A DNA stretch of 64,000 bases from JAPLJC01 sp963697965 (GCA_963697965.1 OY969108.1:1116001-1180000), one strand, 5' to 3'. Shown: positions 26,431-35,884, counted from the stretch's first letter. The notes: generated by a model from the letters alone, not told the origin. Numbers and translations are program-made.

Positions 26431-27155
26431 GGACCCTGGTGCTGCTCCACGGTTGGGGGGCCTCCGGGCGCCTTTGGCGCGGGATCGAGGCGGCAGCCCG
26501 CGACTATGGGCTCGCCGTCCTGGCCCCGGAGATTCCCAGGTGGGAGGCGGGTTGGCTGGCCCAATATCTCAGCGAGCTGCCTCTCCAGGAATGCGTCCTG
26601 GTGGGCTGGTCCCTGGGAGGCATGCTGCTGCTGGAGGCCCTGGCCCAGCTCCGGGGCCCGGCGCCCGGCGCCGCGGTTTTGGTGGCCGTGCCTCCGGTCT
26701 TCTGCCGGCGGCCGGACCACCTCTGGGGCCAGCCGGCGGCAATGCTGCGGGCCATGCGCCGGGCCTTGCAAAGCGATTCCACGAAGGTCCTGAACGACTT
26801 CGCCCTGGCCTGCCTGGCCCCGGGAGAGGCAGCCTTCCGGGAGGAGGCCGCGGCCGGGTTCGATTACCAGGCAGCCCCGGCTTTCCTGGCGCAGGGGTTA
26901 GATTATCTCAGGGATAAGGACCTGCGAGGCCTGCTGCCGCTTGCCCAAAAAACCTTAAGCCATTCTGGCCGGGTGGTCATCATCCAGGGGGAGCAAGACC
27001 GAATCGTTCCCCCGGCCCAGGGGCGGGATCTTCAGGAGCGTCTGCCGGGGTCGGAACTCCATCTGCTGGCGGCCGCGGGGCATATCCCCTTTCTCACCCA
27101 GACCACGGCGGTCAACGACGTCTTGAGAGGTTTGCTCAGTGTGGCCGGTCCCTGA
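26427..27155 (+). CDS. bioH: Pimeloyl-ACP methyl ester esterase-like alpha/beta hydrolase
   Basis: 242-residue alpha/beta hydrolase. It starts MRTLVLLHGWGASGRLW, has the nucleophile elbow LVGWSLGGMLLLEAL (the GWSLGG form is characteristic of BioH), an Asp in QGEQDRIVPP and His in AAAGHIPF. BioH removes the methyl group from pimeloyl-ACP methyl ester, ending the BioC-BioH detour through fatty-acid synthesis. Overlap with bioF and bioC immediately after make this role very likely. Confidence 0.88.
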   Translation: MRTLVLLHGWGASGRLWRGIEAAARDYGLAVLAPEIPRWEAGWLAQYLSELPLQECVLVGWSLGGMLLLEALAQLRGPAPGAAVLVAVPPVFCRRPDHLWGQPAAMLRAMRRALQSDSTKVLNDFALACLAPGEAAFREEAAAGFDYQAAPAFLAQGLDYLRDKDLRGLLPLAQKTLSHSGRVVIIQGEQDRIVPPAQGRDLQERLPGSELHLLAAAGHIPFLTQTTAVNDVLRGLLSVAGP

Positions 27156-27196
27156 ACTGGACAAGACCTTCTCCTGCTTCGAAAGAGTTAGGACTG

Positions 27197-27219
27197 CACA
27201 GGCGGGACGCCTGCGCCAC
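27197..27219. repeat. Hairpin repeat, reverse orientation, before bioC
   Basis: GCACAGGCGGGACGCCTGCG followed by CCAC; the reverse complement matches the GTGGCACAGGC-loop-GCCTGTG family. A related copy is at 19884-19904. Confidence 0.6.
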
Positions 27220-27236
27220 GAAAAAGGCAACCGGGA

Positions 27237-28037
27237 ATGACCTGGATGGACGGCAAGCAAGGCATTCGGCGGAACTTTGCCCGGCGCGCCGGGTCTTATG
27301 ACCGGCATGCCGGAGTGCAGCGCTATATGGCCCGGGGATTGCTATCCCTTCTGGAGGGCCTGCTGCCCCGGTCCGGACGGATCATGGAGATTGGCTGCGG
27401 CACTGGCCTTTTTACCCAACTCCTCAAGCAAGTGAGCAACGGGGCCTCCCTGGTGGCCCTGGACCTGGATGCGGCCCTGGTCGCGAGAGCCCGCCGCCGT
27501 TTGGGGGCGGCCCCCGGGGTAGCATGGCTGGTGGCGGACGGCGAAACCCTGAGCCGGGGCCGCTTCGATGCCATCGTGGCCAATGCCGCCTTCCAGTGGC
27601 TCACTTGCCCGGCAGAGGCCCTCACGGCTTACTTCCGCCTCCTCTCCCCCGGGGGGACGCTGGCCTTTTCCACCTTCGGGCCCGGAACCTTCCGGGAGTT
27701 GGCGGATTCCCTAAGGCGGGCCGCAGCCGAGGTGCAGCCTAACAGCCAGCCGCCCATCACCGCCCAAAGTTTTCTGGATGAGGCAGGTTGGTCCCGGATA
27801 TTGGCCGCAGCCGGTTTCCCGCAGATCAAGCTGGTCCGGGAATGGGTTACCTATAGGTACCCCTCGGTGCCGGAATTTCTCAAGGCCCTCCAGGCCATGG
27901 GGGTTACCAATCCCCAGCCCCGGCCGTTCTCCCCCCGCTTGTTCAGGGCCCTGTTGCAGGCCTACCAGGACGATTATGGACAAAACGGCTCCATCCCGGT
28001 GAGCTATGAAATCATCTGGGCACTGGCCGGCAAATGA
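27237..28037 (+). CDS. bioC: Malonyl-ACP O-methyltransferase
   Basis: SAM-dependent methyltransferase that methylates malonyl-ACP to start pimelate synthesis; 266 residues. It shows the BioC pattern: RRNFARRAGSYDRHAGVQRYMA at the N terminus, motif I IMEIGCGTGLFTQLL, IVANAAFQWL, LAFSTFGPGTFREL, and the tail SYEIIWALAGK. It is last of the bio cluster, 81 bases after bioH across a hairpin repeat. With bioB, D, F and H it leaves only bioA to be found elsewhere. Confidence 0.95.
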   Translation: MTWMDGKQGIRRNFARRAGSYDRHAGVQRYMARGLLSLLEGLLPRSGRIMEIGCGTGLFTQLLKQVSNGASLVALDLDAALVARARRRLGAAPGVAWLVADGETLSRGRFDAIVANAAFQWLTCPAEALTAYFRLLSPGGTLAFSTFGPGTFRELADSLRRAAAEVQPNSQPPITAQSFLDEAGWSRILAAAGFPQIKLVREWVTYRYPSVPEFLKALQAMGVTNPQPRPFSPRLFRALLQAYQDDYGQNGSIPVSYEIIWALAGK

Positions 28038-28162
28038 GGCAGTTAGGGGAATTGGGGCCGGCCTTGAAAGTTGCTGATTAATCCCGGGTCGCCTCAGGCC
28101 AGATGAAAAAGGCAGGCCCAAACAGCCTACCTTTCCCACCTAACCGAAAAACGAAAAAGTCC

Positions 28163-28693
28163 CTACAGCGGCTGGATCCAGGTGGCCTGGGGGCCCTGGT
28201 CCCCCTCTTCCTGGCCGAAATTCACCTCCATTCCGGGATTCAGCCCGGCAAAATCCCCCTTTTTCAAGGCATTGGCATGGAAATAGACCTCCAGGCCGTC
28301 GTCGGATTCGATGAAGCCGTAGTCCCGCTCCGGGAAGAGGCGGATGATCCGGCCGCGCCGGGCGGATTCTGCATGGGTTTTGACTTTCTGCTGGATGACA
28401 TGGGAGTGTTCTTCCAGTCGTCGGTCCAGGACGTCGAAGGCTTCCACCAGCAAGGGCAGGACGGATTCTCCCTGGCGTTTCACGGTGATGGCCTCCCCGG
28501 GCACACTGACCACCAGTTGTACTTCAAAGGCGCCCAGATGGTGGTGGGCGGTGCCGGTAATTTCCGTCCGGGCATGCAGAATAGGCCCGGAATAGTGATG
28601 CTGCAGGCGGGCCAGTTCAGCTTCGATCTTCTCCCGCCACTCCGGCAAGATTTCCAGGTGCCGGCCTTCGATGTGCATATCCAGCGGCTGCAT
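28163..28693 (-). CDS. HPF/RaiA-like ribosome-associated protein fused to a cold-shock domain
   Basis: 176 residues with two parts. Residues about 1-105 match the hibernation-promoting factor/RaiA fold (MQPLDMHIEGRHLEILPEWREKIEAELARLQ and EAFDVLDRRLEEHSH). Residues about 112-176 match a cold-shock domain (RRGRIIRLFPERDYGFIESDDGLEVYFHANAL, with RNP1-like YGFI and RNP2-like VYFHAN). The parts separately suggest ribosome binding and single-stranded RNA/DNA binding. It is convergent with bioC and stands alone. TTGACA on the minus strand at 28758-28753 may be its -35. Confidence 0.85.
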   Translation of the reverse strand: MQPLDMHIEGRHLEILPEWREKIEAELARLQHHYSGPILHARTEITGTAHHHLGAFEVQLVVSVPGEAITVKRQGESVLPLLVEAFDVLDRRLEEHSHVIQQKVKTHAESARRGRIIRLFPERDYGFIESDDGLEVYFHANALKKGDFAGLNPGMEVNFGQEEGDQGPQATWIQPL

Positions 28694-29100
28694 GATCCAC
28701 CTCCTGAAAAAGTGCCCTCCGACCCTTTTCTGTTAAGTTTTGCGGGGGGCCTTGTCAATGCCAGAAGGAAGCCGGGGAATCATCTTGTGACAGTGGCTCA
28801 AGAGGGGTAGGGGCAGCTTTGGTGGTTCATAGGAGCTCCGAGGTGGGGCAGGCCTCCGTGCCCGCCACTTCAATTAATCTTCCGCCAACCCATGGATATT
28901 TCTCAATCTCAGGCTATACCTTAGACGGATTACTCAAAACTCGAAAGCCGAAACTCGAAACTATGCAACCCCGGAGAAATATGGCATGATATTCCACAAT
29001 GTGGGCGAACTGCAACTTTGGAGAGCCGCAGGCAGGGGGTCCGGGTATAATTAGCGAGCGGTGCCTCAAAATTAGGCGAAATTAACCGCGGCCAGGGAAA
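28694..29100. other. Intergenic stretch, no gene seen
   Basis: About 400 bases between the divergent HPF-type gene and the methyltransferase-like gene. Apart from a possible promoter for the former and a CTCGAAAGCCGAAACTCG short repeat near 28940, nothing recognisable was found. Confidence 0.4.
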
Positions 29101-29907
29101 GTGCAGGACCTATGCAGGTGGCCGCCCCGGAAACCCAGGCGGTGGGACCATCCTGGGAAGAGAGCCTTTTCTGGACCCGAAAAGAAGAAAACCTTGCCCA
29201 CCTCGGTAAAATTTCGGGAGTACCAGCGGTTTCAGGAGCAAGCCCGCAACCTGGTGCATCTGCCGGAGGCGGGAGCCGAGCCGCTGGCTTACCTGTTGCC
29301 CGAGGCCCGCTGGCAGGGACTGCTGCGGCGGTCCTCCGACCAGGCAGCCTGGCTCATGGCCCTGTCTCAGGCCACGGGGGTCTTTTTCTTTCCCTCCCGG
29401 GAATGGCCGTCTCGCCTCCTGAGGTTTCTCAAGCTGTTGAAGGTCAAGCGGCTCCTGGAGGCAGGCGCCGGCCGGGGCTACCTCACCGCGGCCCTGGCTC
29501 CTCTCTGTCAGGGGGTGGGCCTCATTTTCCGGGCCGTGGACCGGGGCGATGGCGAATTTCAATCGGGGCTGCCGGTGCATCCCCGGGTGGAGCGGGGTGA
29601 TGTCTTCGAGGCCATCCGGGATTTCCGCCCCGAAGCGGTGCTCTACGCCTGGCCGCCGCCAGGGCAGTCCCTGGTCCCGATTTGCCAGATGGATTTTCTG
29701 CATTATCTTATCATGGTGGGAGAGGAGGGGGGCGGCGCCACCGGGGACCCGGAGGACTGGCGGCGCCTGGCGCACCGGACCTCGTCTTCCTTGAGCCGCC
29801 TGGGCCGCGGCCGCACCGGTCCTGAACGGCATCGGGTCACCGTTTTCTATGGCCGCGGCCGCTCTGGAAACGGCGGATCGAAAACCCCTGGTAATCTGTC
29901 ATATTAA
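29101..29907 (+). CDS. Methyltransferase-like protein of unknown role
   Basis: 268-residue frame starting at GTG 29101; the true start is uncertain and may be later. The centre has a Rossmann methyltransferase motif I (RLLEAGAGRGYLTAALAPL) followed by an acidic strand end (FRAVDRGDG) and PEAVLYAWPPPGQSL, an arrangement seen in SAM-dependent methyltransferases. No catalytic signature or known family is recognisable. The first 40 residues have composition unlike the rest and may not be translated. It lies 16 bases before the acyl-CoA synthetase gene on the same strand. Confidence 0.5.
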   Translation: MQDLCRWPPRKPRRWDHPGKRAFSGPEKKKTLPTSVKFREYQRFQEQARNLVHLPEAGAEPLAYLLPEARWQGLLRRSSDQAAWLMALSQATGVFFFPSREWPSRLLRFLKLLKVKRLLEAGAGRGYLTAALAPLCQGVGLIFRAVDRGDGEFQSGLPVHPRVERGDVFEAIRDFRPEAVLYAWPPPGQSLVPICQMDFLHYLIMVGEEGGGATGDPEDWRRLAHRTSSSLSRLGRGRTGPERHRVTVFYGRGRSGNGGSKTPGNLSY

Positions 29908-29923
29908 TGAAAAGGGGGCTTAA

Positions 29924-32590
29924 ATGAAGAAAATCTTGCTGGACTGCTTCTTCAAGCCGGAATCGGTGGCGGTGATCGGCGCCAGCGAAAAAGAGGGCAG
30001 TGTCGGCTCCATCCTGGTACAGAACCTGGTGCGGGGCGGATTTCCCGGGAGCATCTTTCCCGTTAACAGGAATTACGCTCAGATTCACGGTCTTACCACC
30101 CATGCCGCCATCACCGCCCTGCCGGCCCCGGCGGACCTGGCCATTATTGCCATACCCATCAAAGATGTGCCGGAAATCATCAAGAAGTGCGGCCAGGCGG
30201 GAATACGGGCAGCCATTATCGTGTCCACCGGCGGCCGGGAAACCGGACCGCAAGGGAAGGTGATTGAAGGCGCCATCCAGGAAGCGGCTGTCAAGGCGGG
30301 GGTGCGGTATTTGGGGCCCAACTCCATGGGGCTGCTCTGTCCGGCTGCCCACCTCAACGCCAGCCTCGCCCTCCATATGCCTGCGGCGGGAAGCCTGGCG
30401 TTCATCTCCCAAAGCGGCGCCCTGTGCCTGTCCGTCCTGGGCTGGTCTGCTCAGAAGAACATCGGCTTCAGCCACTTCATCAGCGTCGGCTCCATGACGG
30501 ACCTGGACTTTGGCGACCTCATCGATTTTTTGGGCAACGAAGAAAAGGCCCGGGCCATCATTATGTATATGGAGGGCCTGACCCAGCACCGCAAATTCAT
30601 GAGCGCGGCCCGCTCCGTATCCCGGGTCAAGCCGATTATCCTGGTTAAGGCGGGGCGCAGCCAGGCTGGGGCCCGGGCCGCGTGCTCCCACACCGGGGCC
30701 CTGGTGGGGGAAGACGCCGCCTACACTGCGGCCTTTCGCCGGGCCGGCATCATCCGGGTGGATACCGTGGGCCAGTTGTTCGACTGCGCCGAGGCCCTGG
30801 GCAAACTGAAGCTGCCTGCCGGCAGCGGGCTGGCGATCATCACCAATGCCGGGGGGCCGGGGGTTATGGCCGCGGACGCCCTGGACCGCTGGCGGATGGA
30901 GCCCGCGGCCCTGGGACCGGAAACCCTGGCAAAACTGGACGAAATCCTGCCCGCCTACTGGAGCCGGGGCAACCCGGTGGACATCCTGGGCGACGCCTCG
31001 CCGGAGCGCTATGTGCAGGTGGTGCGCCTGGCCTTGAAGGCCCCGGGGATTGCGGGCCTGGTGATTATCCTCGCACCCCAGTCCCTCACTGACCCGAGCG
31101 GGGTGGCCCGGGCCCTGGCCCCGGAGTTGAAAGGCCAGGCGCGACCAGTGTTTGCCGTGTGGATGGGTGGCGAAGAGGTGGCCGAAGGGGTGAAAATCCT
31201 CAATGCTGCCGGCATTCCCACCTGTGAGACCCCGGAACAGGCAGTCAATACCTTTATGGAAATGTATTTTTACTCCCGGCACCTCGGCTTACTGCAAGAG
31301 ACACCCCCTCAGATGGCCCAGGACCTGAATATCAACACCAGGAAGGCCAGGACCTTTATTGACCAGTGTCTGGCCCGCCAGGCGACCATCCTCACGGAGC
31401 TGGAGTCCAAGGCCATTCTCTCGGCTTACGGCATTCCCATGAACCGCACGGTGGCTGCTGCTTCCGGCCCGGAGGCGGTGAGCGCCGCCCAGTGTCTGGG
31501 GTTCCCCGTGACCATGAAGATCAATTCTCCGGATATCACCCACAAGGCCGAGGTGGGGGGGGTCCGCCTGCACATCCACAGCGATTCCGAAGTCCTGGCC
31601 GCCTTCCGCGAAATTACTGAAGAGGCTCGGGCCCATAGACCCGAGGCCAATATCCTCGGGGTCACCGTTCAAGAGCAGGAAATGCCCCCCGACTGCGAAC
31701 TGCTCATCGGCAGCAAGCACGACCCCGATTTCGGCCCCCTGATCCTGTTCGGAGCCGGCGGCGGCCTGACTGAGGTGCTCCAGGACGTGATGGTGGACCT
31801 GCCGCCCCTCAACCTATTGCTGGCCAGGAGGATGATCGAAAGGACCCGGGTCGCCAACATGCTCCAGGGTTACCGGAACCTGCCCCCGGCTAACCTTGAC
31901 CGGCTCAGTGAAATCCTGGTGCGGGTTTCTCAATTGGTAACGGATTTCCCCGAGATCAGTGAGCTGGACATCAACCCCCTGTCGGTGACCGGGGGCCGCT
32001 TTATGGGCGTGGACGCCCGGATATTGCTGGCCCCCAGTGCCGTGCCGGCCCCCCGCCACCTCATCATAGCCCCGTACCCCAACCAGTATGAAAGCCACTG
32101 GATGATGCGGGACGGCACCCCGTTGCTGCTGCGCCCCATAAAGCCCGAAGACGAATCGCTGGTCTCCGATTTCTACGGCAAGTGTTCGGAGGAAACCATC
32201 TATTTTCGCTATTTCCGCCATATCAAGAAGTGGACCCACGAGATGCTCATCCGCTTCACCCAGAATGATTACGACCGGGAGCTGGGGCTGATGGCCATAG
32301 GTCAGCCGCCTGGTCCGGAAATAATGCTGGGGGTGTCCCGCCTGGTGATGGAAGCCAACCGGGAGACCGCAGAGTTTGCCGTCATGGTGGCGGACCAATG
32401 GCAGGGTAAAGGCCTGGGCGCCAAACTGGTGGAGGAGGTCATCGGCATCGCCAAGGAAAACCAGGTGAAAATTTTGTGGGGCGAAGTCTTATCCAGCAAT
32501 AAGACGATGCTGGATTTGGTGAAGCGCCTGGGTTTCACCTTGATCCGGCAGGCGGAAGCCCAGACCTTCCGGGCGGAGCTGCAATTCTAA
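29924..32590 (+). CDS. ADP-forming acyl-CoA synthetase fused to GNAT acetyltransferase (Pat/PatZ-type)
   Basis: 888 residues in three blocks: CoA-binding and ligase domains (ESVAVIGASEKEGSVGSILVQNL, SQSGALC, then CSHTGALVGEDAAYTAAF near residue 250), an ATP-grasp domain (VTMKINSPDITHKAEVGGVRL, about 520-710), and a C-terminal GNAT domain with acetyl-CoA loop DQWQGKGLGAKLVEEVI. Proteins of this layout acetylate lysines, for example to control acetyl-CoA synthetase. Here the His of the SHTGAL motif, the phosphohistidine of ADP-forming synthetases, is retained. Both activities are therefore possible. The ferredoxin gene follows after 35 bases. Confidence 0.88.
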   Translation: MKKILLDCFFKPESVAVIGASEKEGSVGSILVQNLVRGGFPGSIFPVNRNYAQIHGLTTHAAITALPAPADLAIIAIPIKDVPEIIKKCGQAGIRAAIIVSTGGRETGPQGKVIEGAIQEAAVKAGVRYLGPNSMGLLCPAAHLNASLALHMPAAGSLAFISQSGALCLSVLGWSAQKNIGFSHFISVGSMTDLDFGDLIDFLGNEEKARAIIMYMEGLTQHRKFMSAARSVSRVKPIILVKAGRSQAGARAACSHTGALVGEDAAYTAAFRRAGIIRVDTVGQLFDCAEALGKLKLPAGSGLAIITNAGGPGVMAADALDRWRMEPAALGPETLAKLDEILPAYWSRGNPVDILGDASPERYVQVVRLALKAPGIAGLVIILAPQSLTDPSGVARALAPELKGQARPVFAVWMGGEEVAEGVKILNAAGIPTCETPEQAVNTFMEMYFYSRHLGLLQETPPQMAQDLNINTRKARTFIDQCLARQATILTELESKAILSAYGIPMNRTVAAASGPEAVSAAQCLGFPVTMKINSPDITHKAEVGGVRLHIHSDSEVLAAFREITEEARAHRPEANILGVTVQEQEMPPDCELLIGSKHDPDFGPLILFGAGGGLTEVLQDVMVDLPPLNLLLARRMIERTRVANMLQGYRNLPPANLDRLSEILVRVSQLVTDFPEISELDINPLSVTGGRFMGVDARILLAPSAVPAPRHLIIAPYPNQYESHWMMRDGTPLLLRPIKPEDESLVSDFYGKCSEETIYFRYFRHIKKWTHEMLIRFTQNDYDRELGLMAIGQPPGPEIMLGVSRLVMEANRETAEFAVMVADQWQGKGLGAKLVEEVIGIAKENQVKILWGEVLSSNKTMLDLVKRLGFTLIRQAEAQTFRAELQF

Positions 32591-32625
32591 CTGGCAGCCG
32601 GAAACGATCTGAGGAAGAGGAGCGC

Positions 32626-32829
32626 ATGTCCGAACGCTTCCCCGAGATAGTGGAAGAGGAATGCATCGCCTGCGGCACCTGTGAAGAGATGTGCCCGGAA
32701 GTCTTCAGACTCAACGAGAATCTGGGTTTTGTCCAGGTGCTCAACCCGGACGGCAGCTCGGAAGATAAGATCGAGGCAGCTATTGAAGCCTGTCCGGTGC
32801 AGTGCATCCATTGGAGCGGCCAGGGATGA
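32626..32829 (+). CDS. Ferredoxin, single [4Fe-4S] type
   Basis: 67-residue small acidic electron carrier. Cysteines: CIACGTCEEMCP near the N terminus and ACPVQC near the C terminus, the pattern of one [4Fe-4S] cluster plus possibly a disulfide, as in Desulfovibrio-type ferredoxin I. GAGGAAGAGGAG precedes the ATG. It lies between the acyl-CoA synthetase and glmM; a direct partner cannot be named. Confidence 0.9.
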   Translation: MSERFPEIVEEECIACGTCEEMCPEVFRLNENLGFVQVLNPDGSSEDKIEAAIEACPVQCIHWSGQG

Positions 32830-32928
32830 GCGCTGCCACGAGGTGAGTGCTGGCCTTTTCGGGCAATTATGGTAAATATTTGAAGCAGTCGCCGCATTAG
32901 CAAGGATAATGGCAAAGTGAGAGGGTAA

Positions 32929-34287
32929 ATGAACGAGACGCGTCATCTTTTCGGCACCGACGGGGTTCGGGGGGTAGCCAATATCTATCCCATGACCGCG
33001 GAGGTGGCCCTGCAGTTGGGTAGGGTTCTGGCTTACGTCATTAAATACGGCCCCGGCCGGAAACGTATCGTGGTAGGCAAGGACACCCGCATTTCTGGCT
33101 ACCTCCTCGAGTATGCCATCACCGCAGGCATCTGTTCCATGGGGGTGGATGTATTGCTTTTGGGGCCGCTGCCCACCCCGGGAATCGCCTTCAGCACCTC
33201 CTCGATGCGAGCCGATGCCGGGGTGGTCATTTCCGCCTCCCACAATCCCTATCAGGACAACGGCATCAAGTTCTTTTCCGGAGATGGTTTCAAGCTGCCT
33301 GACGAGATAGAAGCCCACATAGAGAGGATGATGAGCGATCCGGGAGTAGAGGGGGCCCGGCCCACAGCCACCGAGATAGGCCAGGCCTTCCGCATCGACG
33401 ATGCCCGCGGCCGCTATATCTCCTTTCTGAAGAGCACCTTCCCCAAGAAACTGGATCTGGACGGCCTCAGGATCGTGGTCGATTGCGCCCATGGGGCCAC
33501 CTATAAGGTGGCGCCGGAGGTCTTCACGGAGTTGGGGGCGGAGATCATCCCCATCGGAGTGCGGCCCAACGGCAAGAATATCAATCGCATGTGCGGCGCC
33601 ACCTATCCAGAGACCATGGTATCCCTGGTAAAGCGTCACCGGGCCGACCTGGGGATAGCCTTCGACGGTGACGGCGACCGCTGCATAGTGGCGGACCACA
33701 CCGGCAGGGTGGCGGATGGGGACCATATTCTGGGCATCTGCGCCCTGGCTCTGATGCGCCGGGGAAGGCTGCCTCGCAAAACGGTGGTGGGCACGGTGAT
33801 GACCAACCTGGGTCTGGAGGTGGCTCTGAAGAAGGCCGGCATCAAACTGGTGCGGGCCGCGGTTGGAGACCGCTACGTCTTGGAGGAAATGAAGAAGGGA
33901 GGCTATATCCTGGGGGGGGAACAGTCCGGGCACCTGGTCTTCCTGGATTACGCCACCACCGGGGATGGCATTCTCACGGCGCTGCGGCTGCTGGCGGTGA
34001 TGCTGCTGGAAGACAAGCCGTTGGCCGAACTGGCCGGCTTCATGGAGGATTATCCCCAGGTTCTCGTCAACCTGGAGGTCCGGGAAAAGCAGGATTTGCA
34101 AAGGCTGCGGCCGGCCCGGCAGGCGCTCCGGGAGGCGGAACGGTCCCTGGGGTCCCAGGGACGCCTGCTGGTGCGCTACTCCGGCACCGAGCCGAAGCTG
34201 CGCATCATGACCGAGGGCGAGGATCGGCAACTGGTGGAACGGGTGGCCCAGGACCTGGCTAAGACGCTAAGCGCCTTGCTGAGCTGA
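32929..34287 (+). CDS. glmM: Phosphoglucosamine mutase
   Basis: Interconverts glucosamine-6-phosphate and glucosamine-1-phosphate for UDP-GlcNAc and cell-wall synthesis. 452 residues. The phosphoserine is Ser104 in VVISASHNPYQDNGIK; the Mg loop is AFDGDGDRCI; the sugar loop GGEQSGH and phosphate loop RYSGTEPKLRIM are present. The N terminus (LFGTDGVRGVAN) is as expected. The coaX gene starts 13 bases downstream, so they are likely co-transcribed. Confidence 0.97.
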   Translation: MNETRHLFGTDGVRGVANIYPMTAEVALQLGRVLAYVIKYGPGRKRIVVGKDTRISGYLLEYAITAGICSMGVDVLLLGPLPTPGIAFSTSSMRADAGVVISASHNPYQDNGIKFFSGDGFKLPDEIEAHIERMMSDPGVEGARPTATEIGQAFRIDDARGRYISFLKSTFPKKLDLDGLRIVVDCAHGATYKVAPEVFTELGAEIIPIGVRPNGKNINRMCGATYPETMVSLVKRHRADLGIAFDGDGDRCIVADHTGRVADGDHILGICALALMRRGRLPRKTVVGTVMTNLGLEVALKKAGIKLVRAAVGDRYVLEEMKKGGYILGGEQSGHLVFLDYATTGDGILTALRLLAVMLLEDKPLAELAGFMEDYPQVLVNLEVREKQDLQRLRPARQALREAERSLGSQGRLLVRYSGTEPKLRIMTEGEDRQLVERVAQDLAKTLSALLS

Positions 34288-34300
34288 GGAGAAAAAGCTC

Positions 34301-35110
34301 ATGCTGCTGGTGATGGATGTGGGCAATACCAACACGGTCATCGGGGTCTATCAGGATGACCTCCTTCTCCACGATTGGCGCATCCGCACCGAAAAAGAAG
34401 CCACCATCGATGAGCTGGGCATCCTGATGCGTAACCTCTTCCAGGCCCAGGGCCTGTCCCTGGACCCCGGCACCGACCTGATCATCTCCTCGGTGGTGCC
34501 TCCCATGAGCAATACCCTGGAGGGCTTTTCCCAACGCTACCTGAAGGTCCGGCCTCTGTGGGTGGGCCCCGGTATCAAGACGGGCATGCCTATTTGCTAC
34601 GATAACCCCCGGGAAGTGGGCGCGGACCGCATCGTTAATGCGGTGGCCGCCTTTGAACAGGTGCACGGCGCCGTGGTGGTCGTGGATTTTGGCACCGCCA
34701 CCACCTTCGACGTGGTTTCCCAGCGAGGTGAATATCAGGGCGGGGCCATCGCCCCGGGGGTGATGATCTCCTGTGAAGCCTTATTTCTCAAGGCCTCCAA
34801 GCTGCCTCGGGTGGAGATCTTCGCCAGACCTAAGAGCATCATTGCCAAGGACACCATCAGCAGTATGAACGCCGGCATTATTTATGGCTACGCCGGGCTG
34901 GTGGATGGTATCGTGGCCCGCATCAAGAAGGCCATGGAGGACCACCCGCCTCGGGTCATCGCCACCGGCGGCCTGGCCTGCCTCATTGCCTCGGAAACCC
35001 AAAGCATCGACATGGTGGACGATTATCTCACTCTGAAGGGCCTAAAGATTATTTACGAAAGAAACCGCCCCCGCCGGGAAGAGCGCAGCAAGGTGATTGG
35101 CCAGGCATAG
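34301..35110 (+). CDS. coaX: Type III pantothenate kinase
   Basis: First step of CoA synthesis, phosphorylating pantothenate with ATP; needs a monovalent cation. 269 residues with MLLVMDVGNTNTVIGVY (phosphate 1 motif), PREVGADRIVNAVAAFE, VVVVDFGTATTFDVVS (catalytic Asp region) and GGAIAPGVMISCEALFLKASKLPRVE. GAGGAG precedes the ATG at 34301. It lies between glmM and a nitroreductase. Confidence 0.96.
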   Translation: MLLVMDVGNTNTVIGVYQDDLLLHDWRIRTEKEATIDELGILMRNLFQAQGLSLDPGTDLIISSVVPPMSNTLEGFSQRYLKVRPLWVGPGIKTGMPICYDNPREVGADRIVNAVAAFEQVHGAVVVVDFGTATTFDVVSQRGEYQGGAIAPGVMISCEALFLKASKLPRVEIFARPKSIIAKDTISSMNAGIIYGYAGLVDGIVARIKKAMEDHPPRVIATGGLACLIASETQSIDMVDDYLTLKGLKIIYERNRPRREERSKVIGQA

Positions 35111-35146
35111 CCGTCCGTGTGGGGCGGGGTCTTATTGGGGAAAGCC

Positions 35147-35884
35147 ATGAGGGACTCTGAAGAGCTGGACCCGGGCCGCCGCTACCTGGCGGCGAGCCGC
35201 TATCGCCGGGAGGACCTGGGAGAGGCGCGGCTGACATATCCTCGGGCCCCCCTATACAAGAATTACCCGGAGGCCCCAAAGCGCCTGCACCTCGACCCCG
35301 AGGCGGGGCGCACGGGCGCGGACCTGTGGCAATGCCTGGGCCAGCGCCGCTCCCAGCGAAGTTATCAGGAACGGCCTCTGACCCGGGACGAACTGGCCGC
35401 CCTGCTCTGGGCCAGCCAGGGGGCAACCTACGCCAGCCGTGGCTATCTCCTCCGGGCGGCGCCCTCAGCCGGGGCCCTCTACCCGGTGGAAACCTACCTG
35501 GCGGTACACCGGGTGGAGGGAGTGGAGCCGGGGATCTGGCACTTCCAGGTGCCGGACTTTTCCCTGGAGCTGCTTAAGGCAGGGGACTTTCGCCATTCTT
35601 TGGTGGGGGCCGGACTCTCTCAAGACTTCCTGGGCGACGCCGGCGTAGTCTTCATCTGGACCGGGGTACTCAACCGGGCCATGTGGAAATACCGGGAGCG
35701 GGCCATCCGCTACCTGTTTCTGGACGCCGGCCACATCTGCCAGAACCTGATGCTGGCCGCCACCGCCCTTAAACTGGGAGTCTGTCCGGTGGGGGCCTTC
35801 TTCGACGGGGAAGTGGAGCGCCTGGTCCAGGTGGACGGGGTCGAGGAAGCGGCCCTATATCTGGCCGCGGTGGGACCTTTATGA
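35147..35884 (+). CDS. SagB-type nitroreductase/dehydrogenase family protein
   Basis: FMN-dependent nitroreductase-fold protein, 245 residues from the ATG at 35147, which has GGGGAAAG upstream; an in-frame start at 35117 is less supported. Family segments: LGQRRSQRSYQERPLTRDELAALLWASQGAT, APSAGALYPVETYLAV, and LDAGHICQNLMLAATALKLGVCPVGAFFD. SagB-type enzymes oxidise azolines in peptide natural products, but stand-alone members like this one, without a YcaO or precursor gene nearby, have unknown substrates. Confidence 0.82.
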   Translation: MRDSEELDPGRRYLAASRYRREDLGEARLTYPRAPLYKNYPEAPKRLHLDPEAGRTGADLWQCLGQRRSQRSYQERPLTRDELAALLWASQGATYASRGYLLRAAPSAGALYPVETYLAVHRVEGVEPGIWHFQVPDFSLELLKAGDFRHSLVGAGLSQDFLGDAGVVFIWTGVLNRAMWKYRERAIRYLFLDAGHICQNLMLAATALKLGVCPVGAFFDGEVERLVQVDGVEEAALYLAAVGPL

